From Rhizobium sp. BK418 (GTDB lineage: Bacteria > Pseudomonadota > Alphaproteobacteria > Rhizobiales > Rhizobiaceae), in NCBI RefSeq assembly GCF_004341105.1, contig NZ_SLZK01000002.1, forward strand, positions 1,048,310-1,112,309: a DNA stretch of 64,000 nucleotides, given 5' to 3'. How positions within the stretch are numbered: the first letter of the stretch is position 1; the number at the start of each line of letters is the position of its first letter. The position numbers and the translations under genes were made by a program. The notes under the pieces are model-generated. The model ran no database searches, had not been told where the DNA came from, and was given only the letters and a program-made list of their open reading frames with translations. This document shows positions 18,882 through 28,441 of this stretch, piece by piece.

Positions 18882-19865
18882 TCATGCGATCACATTCAGT
18901 CCGAATGTCGGACCGGCCGTGCGGATGATCGTGTCGATATCCGAAAGCGCGGGTGTGAAACCCAATTCCAGGCGGGCCTTTTCCGTGTCGGCAAAGAGAA
19001 TCGGCGGATCGCCGGCACGGCGCGGCTGGTAGCGCACCGGCACGTTGTGGCCCGTTTTGCGTTTGATCGCATCGAGAATCTCGAGGATGGACGTTCCTCG
19101 GCCGGAGCCCAGGTTGACGCTCAACGAGTCGCCGCCGGCCAGAAAATAGCGAACGGCAGCGAGATGCGCCTCGGCGAGATCGCTCACATGGATATAGTCC
19201 CTGACACAAGTGCCGTCTTCGGTCTCATAATCCGTGCCGAAAACATCAAGGCTGTCGATCCGGCCGCTGGCCGCGAGAAGCGCGCGCGGAATCAGATGGG
19301 TTTCAGGATAGTGCCGTTCTGCAAGCTGGCCCTCCGGGTCGGCGCCGGCGACATTGAAGTAACGAAGGGAGGCAAAGCGGATGCCGTAGGCCGCGGCATA
19401 ATCTTCCAGCGCCATTTCGAAGATCAGCTTGGTCCTGCCATAGGGATTAACCGGTTGCCGCGGCGTTTTCTCATTAATCGGCATTGTCTTCGGAATGCCG
19501 TAGGTCGCGCAGCTGCTGGAAAAAACGATCCTGTCGATATTGCGATCGAGGCAAGCATCAAGCAGCGACAGGCTGCCGATGACATTGTTGCGATAGTAGA
19601 TGCCGGGCTTTTCGACGGATTCACCGACATAGGCATTGGCACCGCAATGAATGACACAATCGGGCGAATACTCCGCCATGACCTGTCGCAGCCTTACACC
19701 ATCGGCGATATCTGCCTGGATCAGCGGCCCCCACCGGACGCTGTCGATATGTCCGGTCGAAAGATTGTCATAGGTCACCGGAACCATGCCGGCACGCGCA
19801 AGTGCCTTGCAGATGTGGCTACCTATGAAGCCGGCACCGCCCGTAACAAGGATGTAGCGGGGCAT
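18882..19865 (-). CDS. galE: UDP-glucose 4-epimerase
   Basis: A 327-residue extended short-chain dehydrogenase. The start is MPRYILVTGGAGFIGSHI (NAD-binding GxxGxxG, residues 9-15), then CGANAYVGESV, the catalytic Ser/Thr segment FSSSCATYG and YxxxK in NPYGRTKLIFE. The length and these motifs match bacterial GalE, which interconverts UDP-glucose and UDP-galactose for exopolysaccharide or lipopolysaccharide. ATG 19865 lies 1 nt after the stop of the upstream UXS-like gene, so the two form an operon for sugar-nucleotide supply. Confidence 0.9.
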   Translation of the reverse strand: MPRYILVTGGAGFIGSHICKALARAGMVPVTYDNLSTGHIDSVRWGPLIQADIADGVRLRQVMAEYSPDCVIHCGANAYVGESVEKPGIYYRNNVIGSLSLLDACLDRNIDRIVFSSSCATYGIPKTMPINEKTPRQPVNPYGRTKLIFEMALEDYAAAYGIRFASLRYFNVAGADPEGQLAERHYPETHLIPRALLAASGRIDSLDVFGTDYETEDGTCVRDYIHVSDLAEAHLAAVRYFLAGGDSLSVNLGSGRGTSILEILDAIKRKTGHNVPVRYQPRRAGDPPILFADTEKARLELGFTPALSDIDTIIRTAGPTFGLNVIA

Positions 19866-19866
19866 C

Positions 19867-20889
19867 TCATACGGCCTCCACCACTTGCTTTTCGGCCAGC
19901 AGTGCATCGAAGTAGGCTATCGTGCGCTTCAGCCCGGTCTTCAGTTCCGTGCTAGGCCACCAGCTCAGCTCTTCCCTGGCGCGGGTTATATCCGGCCGGC
20001 GCTGCTGCGGATCATCCGTTACGGCCGGAAGATAAACGACACGCGAGCGCGAATTGGTGAGATCGAGAACGATTTCGGCAAGATCCCGCACCGTGATCTC
20101 CGCCGGATTCCCAAGATTGATCGGGCCGATGCAGCTTTCGCCGGTATCGGCGAAACGCAGGAAGCCCTCAACGAGGTCGTCGACATAACAGAAAGAACGG
20201 GTCTGCCGGCCGTCGCCGTAGATCGTTATGTCTGCGTTGGAAAGCGCCTGGACGATGAAGTTGGACACGACTCGTCCATCATCGAGGCGCATGCGCGGAC
20301 CGTAAGTATTGAAGATTCGGCCAACCTTGATATCGACGCCATATTTGCGGTGATAATCGAAGAAGAGGGTTTCAGCTGACCGTTTGCCTTCGTCGTAACA
20401 GCTGCGGGGACCGATCGGATTGACGTTGCCGAAATAGGTCTCGCGTTGGGGGTTCTCGTGCGGATCTCCGTAAACTTCCGAAGTCGAGGACTGAACGACT
20501 GTTGCCCCGCTACGGCGGGCTGCATCCAGCGTATTGACGGCTCCAAGAACATTGGTCAGCAACGTTCCGACGGGATCGCGCTGATAGTCCGGTGGCGAGG
20601 CCGGCGAAGCAAAGTTGAAGATGACGGACGCTTCGACATCATAGGGCTGCCGAACATCATGTTCGAGAAGCTGGAAGCGGGCGTTCTGCAGCAGATGCTC
20701 GATATTGACGCGGCGGCCGGTGTAGAAATTATCGAGACAGATGACCTGATGGCCACGATCGAGAAGCTGCTCGCAAAGATGGGAACCCAGGAAACCAGCG
20801 CCGCCGTTGACCAGTACTGCCTTTCGCCGTGATGGTGTCGATGCGGACGCAGGTTCCCGATGAGTTTTCGTGGGAATGAAACTACGCAC
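19867..20889 (-). CDS. UDP-glucuronate decarboxylase-like NAD-dependent epimerase
   Basis: A 340-residue extended SDR. Motifs: [11 protein letters not shown] (28-38), [24 protein letters not shown], catalytic [10 protein letters not shown] (Y165, K169), [10 protein letters not shown] and DPQQRRPDI. This set is characteristic of UDP-glucuronate decarboxylase (UDP-xylose synthase) and close relatives. It would make UDP-xylose or a related 4-keto sugar nucleotide. GTG 20889 follows AAGGAG. A second, similar gene is at 59789-60865. The first 20 residues (polar, Ser/Arg rich) extend beyond the usual family start. Confidence 0.85.
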   Translation of the reverse strand: MRSFIPTKTHREPASASTPSRRKAVLVNGGAGFLGSHLCEQLLDRGHQVICLDNFYTGRRVNIEHLLQNARFQLLEHDVRQPYDVEASVIFNFASPASPPDYQRDPVGTLLTNVLGAVNTLDAARRSGATVVQSSTSEVYGDPHENPQRETYFGNVNPIGPRSCYDEGKRSAETLFFDYHRKYGVDIKVGRIFNTYGPRMRLDDGRVVSNFIVQALSNADITIYGDGRQTRSFCYVDDLVEGFLRFADTGESCIGPINLGNPAEITVRDLAEIVLDLTNSRSRVVYLPAVTDDPQQRRPDITRAREELSWWPSTELKTGLKRTIAYFDALLAEKQVVEAV

Positions 20890-21569
20890 TACAAACTCCT
20901 TCCCATGAGACGGGGTCCTTCTGGACCCTTCTATTTTTTAGGCTCCTTCTCATCCCCCTCGATTACCTCAACATGAAGTAGCATCGATCATGCAATACTA
21001 TCAGTTATTCCTCGAATGATTGTAGCCATGTTGAAAATGATAGGAGAATATCAACCGAGGTCAATTTAAAAACGTTGGTACAATTCCAAATAGCTACTAT
21101 AGCAAAACCCGGCACTCATTTGATTAATCCTTAAAGAATTATTCTGCGAAGCTTTTCATCCGGCTGCTCTAGCCTCAGCCAAAGGCCGATATAAAAGAAA
21201 TCTCAGCTATTGGATGGAAGGGCGCGTCACTATCGCCCAAATAAAGGAGCCGGATGACAGTTCATCACCAAGTGCCTGGCACATCTATATGCAGACTCAA
21301 TTCTTAGGCTTTGGCAGCAATGATGATTCCGGACCGATGTCTTGTGCAGTCGTCACGCGAGCACCGTAGGAAGTACGGAGAAGAGTGTTATGGTGGCGCG
21401 CGTTTCACACGCCACGAAGGACTTCGCCTATGCTGCCGAACCGAAGATCACCGCTCCGGCAAGGGTCAACGCCGCAGAATATCCCGGCTCTGCACCGTAT
21501 ATCTGCTCACCAAGCGGTTCGGCCAGAAGTCGCGCTGTTTCTCCCGCTCATCCCTGATGGATTGACGGA
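20890..21569. other. Intergenic region, 680 nt, no convincing gene
   Basis: AT-richer than its surroundings. A GGGTCC-TTCT-GGACCC hairpin at 20913-20928 would lie in the leader of the UXS-like gene on the minus strand. A short reading frame 21390-21557 (55 codons, plus strand, behind GGAGAAG) has no recognisable relatives and is left uncalled. The region presumably holds the promoter of the galE operon. Confidence 0.5.
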
Positions 21570-22352
21570 CTAATGCGGCCACCTGCCGGAAATATCACCG
21601 TTGTCCGAAGTGTCGTTGAAGAAGCGGGAGGCCGCCTCCGTGCGGTTTCTCACGTTCATCTTCTTATAGATATTGCGGACATGAACTTTCACCGTGTTTT
21701 CGGACAGGTGCAGCTTATCGGCGATGATCTTGTTCTGTGTGCCCTTGCAGATGAGATCGAGAATTTGCACTTCTCGCGTCGTCAGAGCCGCCATGCTGTT
21801 GCGGCGAAGCTTCAGCGCGTTAGCGCGTGCTGCGTCGACAGACTTCGTCTGGTACAGCGAAGGCTCGATCTGTGCGGTCGCCCGATTGGACAGACGGCCG
21901 AGAAGCGCGGACGGAAAATGCTCGCCGCCCTTCATCAACAAATCGATTGCAGCCATGAAAACGTCCAGGCGCAGATTGAGCGGCAATACGCCATCGATGA
22001 CGCGCGCTTCGACAAGGCGGCTGATATAAGGCTCCATCATGTCGATAGCTTCGACGACGAGGCCGATCGATGCGTCCGGACGATTTTCTCGAACGGTCTG
22101 CATGGCATCATGCAATTCGATACCGGCGATATGGTAAAACAGGACAAGCCGCATGTCCTGAATATCCCTCTCGGATATGGACTGCGCGCTCGGGACGCTT
22201 AAGACATCGAAATTCGGGAATTTCTTCGCCAGTGCTTCGACCATGCATTCGGAGAATAAATCCGGCTTGGCGATTACCAGAATTGTTTCCCCACTCGGAC
22301 CCAGTCTCCTTGCTTGATCCGAATCTCCTACTTCCGACCCAACCATGAACAT
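21570..22352 (-). CDS. LuxR-type response regulator with degenerate receiver
   Basis: A 260-residue protein. The C-terminus is a clear GerE/LuxR helix-turn-helix: MAALTTREVQILDLICKG, then NKIIADKLHLSENTVKVHVR and NIYKKMNVRNRTEA. The N-terminal 130 residues look like a receiver fold (GETILVIAKPDLFSECMVEAL), but where the phosphorylated Asp should lie, at the end of beta-3, the text is MRLVLFYHIAG with no acidic residue. It therefore probably acts without phosphorylation or senses something else. Similar regulators control exopolysaccharide or motility in rhizobia. Its place beside galE fits surface polysaccharide control, but this is inference. Confidence 0.88.
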   Translation of the reverse strand: MFMVGSEVGDSDQARRLGPSGETILVIAKPDLFSECMVEALAKKFPNFDVLSVPSAQSISERDIQDMRLVLFYHIAGIELHDAMQTVRENRPDASIGLVVEAIDMMEPYISRLVEARVIDGVLPLNLRLDVFMAAIDLLMKGGEHFPSALLGRLSNRATAQIEPSLYQTKSVDAARANALKLRRNSMAALTTREVQILDLICKGTQNKIIADKLHLSENTVKVHVRNIYKKMNVRNRTEAASRFFNDTSDNGDISGRWPH

Positions 22353-23203
22353 ATACGCCTCCCCTAGCGCTACACTATACTAAAACTCGGAGCATCTACT
22401 CCCATTGGCGCGGTGGCGGGTATTACATGCCGACGAACATTGGCACGTGACCGCCTTATCTTTTAGGCATTTCTTAATTATGTTAATATGGATTTCAAAG
22501 GAAAGAAATGGCCCAAATGGGTTAGTTACCATGAAGTTATATTATTTTTTGCTACTTTATGGTTGCATTTTTGGCAACAAACATACTAGTGGGCGGTATT
22601 TCAACTAGATCGCGGTATAAACCGCTGTGTATTAGTTCGAGACACACGAAAGCAAAGAGGTAATGGGCAGATGATATCTTAAAATAAGACGGAGAACCTT
22701 TCGGGCTTAACTTCGCGATATCGCAATCAATCGAAACAGACGGATTCCGAGGTAAGGGCGCACCGTACCGAATCCACACACCACTTTCGTCAAGCATGCT
22801 GCCCGCCTGACGTATTGAGCTGGCGTTCAGGTGCCTTAACCCAAATTGATAACTATCGGCCTGAATTTTTTTCCATCAGTTTATGATGGTCACCGATGTG
22901 ACGATGTGAAAATCAAGTATCGCCATGTGTTTTGCTACTCGGTCTTCTTGAGGAAATACAAAGAACGGTTCGACCGCCTCGCTCGCGTCCATATCGAGTC
23001 CGGAACCGGATTTGGCAGTCTTTGTACTGAATAGGCCCGATCCCAACAGAGAATTTGGCCTACAGATCGCGATGAAGCAGCAGGTGACAAGGTAGTGAGT
23101 ACATCTGCCGATGTTAACGCATCGGAGCAAGCGCGGGCAAAGATCCCATTTGAGATGAGAGGGACTTCGAAAGCTGCTCCGGTTTTTGCTGGAGGAAACT
23201 GGA
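22353..23203. other. Intergenic region, 851 nt, AT-rich in part
   Basis: The stretch 22460-22700 is visibly AT-rich compared with the rest of the window. Short frames exist on both strands (for example 22405-22608 and 22846-23034) but have no rhizobial codon bias and no good ribosome sites, so none is called. It may contain the promoter of the LuxR gene or small RNAs; I see no strong terminator. Confidence 0.4.
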
Positions 23204-23449
23204 ATGCCTTATCATCCGAAGCCCTGTCCGCAGGGCTCCGACGACGACACGGTGAAGGTGGGCGCCCTAGTCGACGGCGTAACCAATGATGCCGGCACTG
23301 GCCCTTCGACCGCAGGCGCTTCCGCGATCCTCGCCAGTTCGGGCTTCCATCTGGAACTGGTTCAGGGTGCGAATATGCTCAGTAACACCAGCGGCATCGG
23401 CGGCAACTCGCACGTTTCCGATGTCGCCGAAGATACCAGTGAGCACTAA
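23204..23449 (+). CDS. Small hypothetical protein
   Basis: An 81-residue protein not recognised. Support for coding comes from ATG 23204 placed 9 nt after GGAGG, and from strong G/C preference at third codon positions through to the TAA, unlike the flanking DNA. The sequence is small-residue rich and acidic (GTGPSTAGASAIL, TSGIGGNSHVSDVAEDT) with no membrane segment or signal peptide. It could also be a remnant of a larger gene. Standing alone between AT-rich DNA and another orphan gene, it gives no contextual clue to function. Confidence 0.45.
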   Translation: MPYHPKPCPQGSDDDTVKVGALVDGVTNDAGTGPSTAGASAILASSGFHLELVQGANMLSNTSGIGGNSHVSDVAEDTSEH

Positions 23450-23737
23450 CCTCCAAGAGAATGCGGGCTTATCGGTTAAGGACACGTACATTGTGCGCGT
23501 AAAGATTCCAGGTGCTGAAATCGCCCGTATTCACAGATTCCGCGCGTTCCCTGCATTCCGCCGAAGTACTGAGCCAGGCTTCGGAGCGCACCTTCGTCAA
23601 ATATCCGAGCAAACCTATCGTCGGACAACATGTCGAGCGCCTTCAAGGGAGCGCTAGGGGCAGACAAGATCGAAATATCCACGGAATTACATGATATAGT
23701 CCATATATTGTTATTGTCTATACCAAGGGAGTTCAGC

Positions 23738-24226
23738 ATGACGGCCATGTCCGATGTGTTATTGAGCGTTGGACGGCTGAATTATGTTTGGACGAACACG
23801 GAAAGTCTGCTGATATATATTATCGCGCATCTTCTCGACGTGGAGAAGGAGGCGGCGATCGTGGTTTTCCTGACGCTCAATACAACGCGTGCGCGCATCG
23901 ACCTCGTCGAGCGTCTCGCAAAGCTTCCTTCGAAACCTGCCGCGGACCGCGAAGCGATCCTCTCGGCCATGGCGCGTCTGAAAAAGGAATCGAAGATGCG
24001 TAACAAATACAATCATTGCATCTATTCCTTCGATGAGAAGGGCGAAATCTCCAGCACGCAGCTCATGCGCTTGGTCGAAGACGACAAGGAAATCCGCTAC
24101 GGCAAAGTCGAACAGATGGATGAGCGGGAAATGGAGCTTCTAGAGATGTCGATTGCTGAGATTGTCGATATCAGCAAGGCGCTCTGGGCCTTCATCCATG
24201 CGAGCCCGCGGATTGTCGCACTCTAG
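23738..24226 (+). CDS. Conserved-looking hypothetical protein
   Basis: A 162-residue, mostly helical, soluble protein of unknown function. The start is MTAMSDVLLSVGRLNYVW; ATG 23738 follows AGGGAG by 7 nt, so a longer in-frame extension to 23630 is not used. Segments such as TNTESLLIYIIAHLL, RARIDLVERLAKLP and KMRNKYNHCIYSFDEKGEIS alternate charged and hydrophobic residues. The R-N-K-Y-N-H stretch recalls small helical proteins annotated only as hypothetical in rhizobia. Codon use is rhizobial. An inverted repeat follows the stop (GTTTTT-AGAC-AAAAAC, 24226-24241, then CCTTG-GCCG-CAAGG to 24254). Confidence 0.7.
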   Translation: MTAMSDVLLSVGRLNYVWTNTESLLIYIIAHLLDVEKEAAIVVFLTLNTTRARIDLVERLAKLPSKPAADREAILSAMARLKKESKMRNKYNHCIYSFDEKGEISSTQLMRLVEDDKEIRYGKVEQMDEREMELLEMSIAEIVDISKALWAFIHASPRIVAL

Positions 24227-24811
24227 TTTTTAGACAAAAACCTTGGCCGCAAGGACTAATCCCATTTCACATCTGGGGTCACCCGCACGACTTATTTGAG
24301 GATCGATGCTTCCCGTTAATTAGAATTTCTGGAATTAGGTATGAGTATGGATATGGGAGCGGCATATGCATCGACTCCATTGTATCGCGTATGACGCAGT
24401 TCGCGACAACTGGGATCAGGTCTATCGAGACGGACACCCAACATTTCCTTTTTTGGACATGGCTCAAAGACTTTCTCGGGCACTGCGGTTGGTAGTTCGT
24501 CCCGGCGTTGCGCAAGCAGTAACGGAATGCTCCCTATGTCGCCTTTTTGCCGTTGAGGCTGCTCACAAAACTCAACAGAGCGGGGCTTTTCTACGACGAA
24601 ATTATCATGGCCGGGAATTATTCCGCTGATTATACCGGCCTCATCGCCATGCCTAGCTAAAAGCAAAGGCAATCGATGGCTTTGCCGGAACGGTGCGAGC
24701 TGTGCCGGATGCGGAACAAAAGGGCCACATGCACGATTGCCTCATCGACAGCGCGCATGCCCATAGGATCGACTGGCGCGGATAGTCTTTTGAACGGAGC
24801 AGACGGTCACC
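24227..24811. other. Intergenic region, 585 nt
   Basis: Two frames overlap here in opposite directions (24366-24629 plus, 24316-24672 minus), neither with a good ribosome site or a recognisable product, so neither is called. Near the right end a partial stress-type promoter match, GGAAC at 24713-24717 followed after 16 nt by CGAT (24734-24737, one mismatch to CGTT), lies 75 nt before the YihY gene. Confidence 0.4.
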
Positions 24812-25879
24812 ATGATCCAGCGGCAAATTCTATCCACTGCGGCCTTACTGCTGGTTGCTGTCGGCGGTTTTGCCCTGGCCTATCAAGGACGGAGTTCAAG
24901 GCGATCGTCAGGAGGCGTCGCGACCGCACTGAATGATGACCGAGGCAGACGCGCGGAGGTTCCAGAGGAGATCCCGATGCACGGTCTGCGTGATGTCTTC
25001 TGGCGTCTCCTCGAGGAAGTCAGCGATGATCGGGTGATGCTCGTTGCGGCAGGCGTGACCTTTTATCTGTTGCTGGCCATGTTCCCGGCACTTGCTGCGC
25101 TGGTTTCTCTTTACGGCCTCGCAGCCGACCCGCTAACGATTGCCGGCCATCTGCGCAAGCTTGCAATCCTTCTGCCGCCGGGAGCCTTCGACATCGTCGC
25201 AGACCAGATCCGGGCACTCGCCGGCCGACGAGAGGAAAGCCTCGGGGTCGCCTTCTTCGTTGGCCTCGCCCTTGCGCTCTGGAGCACCCATAGCGGCACG
25301 CTCGCGCTTTTCGATGCGATGAACGTCGCGTATGAGGAAAAGGAGAAGCGCGGTCTCGTCCGCCTGAACCTCGTCGCGCTTGCCTTCACCCTCTGCGCGA
25401 TCATCGGCGCAATCGTCATCATCGCCCTGGTGGCTGCCGTACCGCTGCTGCTCTCCTATGTCTGGCTCGACCGCTTCGAGGAGGACTTCGCCCTTCTCGG
25501 CCGCTGGCCGCTGCTGCTCATCATCGTTACATCTGCTGTGATGACGATCTATCGGTTTGCGCCAAGCCGCGAGCCGGCCAGATTGCGCTGGCTAACCTGG
25601 GGCGCTGCTCTCAGCACCCTCGCCTGGTCGGTTATGTCCGTCGGCTTTGCCTTCTATCTCGACCATTTTGCCAATTATAATGCGACCTACGGCACGCTTG
25701 GCGCCTTGATCGGCCTGCTTGTCTGGATCTGGCTGTCGATCACGATCCTCATCGTCGGCGCCGAGCTCAATGCCGAACTGGAACATCAGACAGCTCGCGA
25801 CACGACGACCGGACCGTCGCGGCCGATGGGCGCGCGGGGTGCCTATGTCGCCGATACGCTCGGCCGCCGGGTTGAATGA
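24812..25879 (+). CDS. YihY/BrkB family inner-membrane protein
   Basis: A 355-residue membrane protein of the YihY (formerly RNase BN/BrkB) family. After an N-terminal membrane anchor (AALLLVAVGGFALAY) and a polar linker, the family core starts at about residue 55: LRDVFWRLLEEVSDDRVML, AAGVTFYLLLAMFPALAAL, LALWSTHSGTLALFDAMNVA and YEEKEKRGLVR, ending with YGTLGALIGLLVWIWLSITI and ILIVGAELNAELE. Six core membrane segments are expected. Function is unknown; the old RNase assignment was withdrawn for the family. The extra N-terminal anchor is uncommon. It is convergent with the antiporter gene (47 nt apart). Confidence 0.9.
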   Translation: MIQRQILSTAALLLVAVGGFALAYQGRSSRRSSGGVATALNDDRGRRAEVPEEIPMHGLRDVFWRLLEEVSDDRVMLVAAGVTFYLLLAMFPALAALVSLYGLAADPLTIAGHLRKLAILLPPGAFDIVADQIRALAGRREESLGVAFFVGLALALWSTHSGTLALFDAMNVAYEEKEKRGLVRLNLVALAFTLCAIIGAIVIIALVAAVPLLLSYVWLDRFEEDFALLGRWPLLLIIVTSAVMTIYRFAPSREPARLRWLTWGAALSTLAWSVMSVGFAFYLDHFANYNATYGTLGALIGLLVWIWLSITILIVGAELNAELEHQTARDTTTGPSRPMGARGAYVADTLGRRVE

Positions 25880-25926
25880 GGAAGAGGGTCCGTTTTCGGG
25901 ACTTTGGTACGTGGTAGAACTCGGCA

Positions 25927-28227
25927 CTATTCGCTCTTCGTAGCCGGCATGGGTAGTTCCGTCTCGACAAATACGCAGGAGCGATCCGCCGTGTGCAAAA
26001 GCGTCTCGGCGATTTCGCCATACGACAGAGTGTCACCCGCGCGACGGCTGACACCAAGAACGATCAGATTATAGCCGCCGGAACGGGCATGGCGCAAAAT
26101 TGCCAATTCCGGCGAGCCGCCTCGTTGCACGATTTTCTCGGGCGCCTGCTCGTAATATTCGGCAATGGGTTTGATAGACCGGAATGCATCGTCATTGGAA
26201 TTGCCGCGGTCGCTGACACGCGGAAGGGCTGCGACCTGACGGGGCTCCTCGATACGGATGACGGCGCATTGGGCACCCGCCGCTTGGCTGAGCGCAAACC
26301 CGAATTCCGCGGCCCGCGTCGAGCGCTCAGTCGCGCTCACCGGGATGAGAATGCGCAGATCCCTGCTACGCTGCGGAAGGATGCCCCTCGCAGAGATAAC
26401 GACCGCCGTCCCCTTGAACGCGCGGGTGATTGTCTGAAGGGTATCGCTGAAGCCGCCGTCAGCGGCCGTCAACGGCTCCACTGCGGCCAGAAGAAGGTCG
26501 TGCCCGGTTTCCGACATTTCACTGAGCACCGGCTCGATTGGCCCATCCTGCGCGAAGGTTGTGACATGGGGCCCGGATTTTATGCCTTCGCCCTCGTGCG
26601 CCGCATAAAGATCCCGGGCTCGTTCTCTGATAATTGCTGCGATGGCTTCCGCACTGGTGGATTTTTGCGAATGCCGTTCGCTGACCTCCAGCACATCGGC
26701 ATGCTGCTCGCGTCCGGCAATATCGACGACGGTGATAGGCATCTGGCGCGTGGAAGCAAGTAATGCTGCGAGCCACCCCGCCAGCCGGCTGCTCGACGAT
26801 TCGTCAATGGCAAGCACCATGCGTTCGAACTTCGCCACGAAGCTATTTTCTTCAAACGCCTCGCGATCAAGGCGATCCCGTTCCTCTCCCCGCAAGGGCA
26901 GACGCGCCAGTGCCCAGCGCAAGCTCGGCGGCATTGCCATCGTTGTGATGATCGCCATGGCGACGATCACCGAGAAGAGTTGCTGGTTCAAAACCCCGAC
27001 GGACAGACCGATCGTTGCGACGATCACTTCGGTCGAGCCTCGTGCATTCATACCACAGCCGAGCGCCAAAGCTTCTGGCGTTGAGAAGCCGCCGATCCTG
27101 GCTGCGGCAAATGCACCTCCGAACTTTCCGACAGACGCGATCAGGACGATGGCTGCCGTCAGCAACAGAATAGCTGGGTTGGATAAAATCGTCAGATCCG
27201 TCTGCAGGCCGGTCAGGCCGAAGAAAACCGGCATGAACAATGCCGTCGTCAATCCGCGAAGCTGGACATCGATCTGACGGGTCAGGATGGGCGATTCGCC
27301 GACGAGGATCCCAGCGACGAACGCGCCCAGAACGGTATGGACGCCGATCGCATCGGTGATCAGTGCCATGACACCCATGATGGTGATGATTGCACTCAGG
27401 ACCGGCAGATCGCTGCGGAAATTGTCGTTCGTCCAGCGAATGATCTCGAAGACCACCCTCCGACCCACCGTGAAGCTCACAGCCATGAAAGCCACCGTGC
27501 CAATCACGCTTTTCGCAAGCGTCAGGAGATCGACCGCCCCGGTCCTTGCCAGACCAAAGGTCACGGCAATGATTACCCAACCGATCGCATCGTCGATGAT
27601 CGCCGAGGCCACGATGAGTTGTCCGACGTTACGCCGCATGAAATCCATCTCGCGCACTACGGAGGCGACGATCTTGACCGAAGAGATCGAGAGCGCGGTG
27701 CCGAGGAAAAGTGCGGTAACAAGCCGTTTCTCCGGATCAGGAAGGAGCGTTTCGGGCAGGAACTCGCCGAGCGCGAAGCCGGCAGCGAAGGGAATGACAA
27801 TGCCGGTCAAGGACACTCCGGCCGCCGAACGTCTAAGCTTTCTGGCCAGCACGAGATCGGTTTCCATGCCGGCGAGCAGCAACAGGAAAAGGATGCCAAG
27901 CTGCCCGACCGCATCCGCCATGCTTTTTTGCCCTTCGCCAGCCGGAAAGAGCATCGCCTGAATATCAGGGAATGCGAGACCCAGGATCGAAGGGCCAAGC
28001 AGGATACCGGCAATGATCTGTCCCATGATCGACGGTTGGCCTAGACGAACCATCAATTCACCTGTGAGCCGTCCGGCGACGACCAGCAGGATGATCTGAA
28101 CAAGAAAGAGCGCTTCGGACGGCTTAGACGCGCTTTCGCCGCCGACAGCAAAGGCGTTGGCCGTTGCGAATAGAAAGATCAGGGCCGTCGAAGCGAAGAG
28201 GAGGAATGGCTTGAAATGCGATCGCAT
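25927..28227 (-). CDS. Kef-type cation:proton antiporter with C-terminal USP-like domains
   Basis: A 766-residue CPA2 antiporter. An N-terminal signal-like segment (PFLLFASTALIFLFATANAF) precedes about 12 membrane segments with family motifs GQPSIMGQIIAGILLGPSIL, LGTALSISSVKIVASV and the ion-binding Asp pair in ASAIIDDAIGWVII. After residue 430 a soluble region of about 300 residues shows two divergent universal-stress-protein-like parts, ending with NLIVLGVSRRAGDTLSYG and AETLLHTADRSCVFVET. It probably exchanges K+ or Na+ for H+ and senses nucleotide through the tail. A GGAAC-N16-CGTT site 30 nt before the start suggests stress induction. Confidence 0.92.
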   Translation of the reverse strand: MRSHFKPFLLFASTALIFLFATANAFAVGGESASKPSEALFLVQIILLVVAGRLTGELMVRLGQPSIMGQIIAGILLGPSILGLAFPDIQAMLFPAGEGQKSMADAVGQLGILFLLLLAGMETDLVLARKLRRSAAGVSLTGIVIPFAAGFALGEFLPETLLPDPEKRLVTALFLGTALSISSVKIVASVVREMDFMRRNVGQLIVASAIIDDAIGWVIIAVTFGLARTGAVDLLTLAKSVIGTVAFMAVSFTVGRRVVFEIIRWTNDNFRSDLPVLSAIITIMGVMALITDAIGVHTVLGAFVAGILVGESPILTRQIDVQLRGLTTALFMPVFFGLTGLQTDLTILSNPAILLLTAAIVLIASVGKFGGAFAAARIGGFSTPEALALGCGMNARGSTEVIVATIGLSVGVLNQQLFSVIVAMAIITTMAMPPSLRWALARLPLRGEERDRLDREAFEENSFVAKFERMVLAIDESSSSRLAGWLAALLASTRQMPITVVDIAGREQHADVLEVSERHSQKSTSAEAIAAIIRERARDLYAAHEGEGIKSGPHVTTFAQDGPIEPVLSEMSETGHDLLLAAVEPLTAADGGFSDTLQTITRAFKGTAVVISARGILPQRSRDLRILIPVSATERSTRAAEFGFALSQAAGAQCAVIRIEEPRQVAALPRVSDRGNSNDDAFRSIKPIAEYYEQAPEKIVQRGGSPELAILRHARSGGYNLIVLGVSRRAGDTLSYGEIAETLLHTADRSCVFVETELPMPATKSE

Positions 28228-28256
28228 GAATGAATCCGATGGAGGAGACCGACATA

Positions 28257-28281
28257 AACGGCCCGAATTGCCGGACGTTCC
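28257..28281 (-). promoter_or_regulatory. EcfG/RpoE2-type promoter of the antiporter gene
   Basis: On the minus strand GGAAC (28281-28277), 16 nt, CGTT (28260-28257), a full match to the rhizobial general-stress promoter GGAAC-N16-CGTT. It ends 29 nt before the antiporter start at 28227. Confidence 0.75.
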
Positions 28282-28441
28282 AATACGCGAACAAGGTCTG
28301 TAACGTCGCCCGAACCGGGCGACCGCGATCCGGCCGATTGATGCGGTGATCGCCAGGCGGCGCGCGCTCTATCATTCACATCGGTCTGCGCCCGCGTTGT
28401 CACCCACAATCCCGATTTCAGAGTTCCGAAATCTATTCAGG

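Noticed and set aside
20913..20928. GGGTCC-TTCT-GGACCC hairpin followed by TTCTATTTTTT as a terminator
   Set aside because: On the plus strand there is no gene ending before it, and on the minus strand it lies in the leader of the UXS-like gene without a T-tract; recorded only as a leader hairpin.
21311..21573. Three overlapping plus-strand frames of 62-84 codons
   Set aside because: They overlap one another in different frames, and only one has a possible ribosome site; none resembles a known protein.
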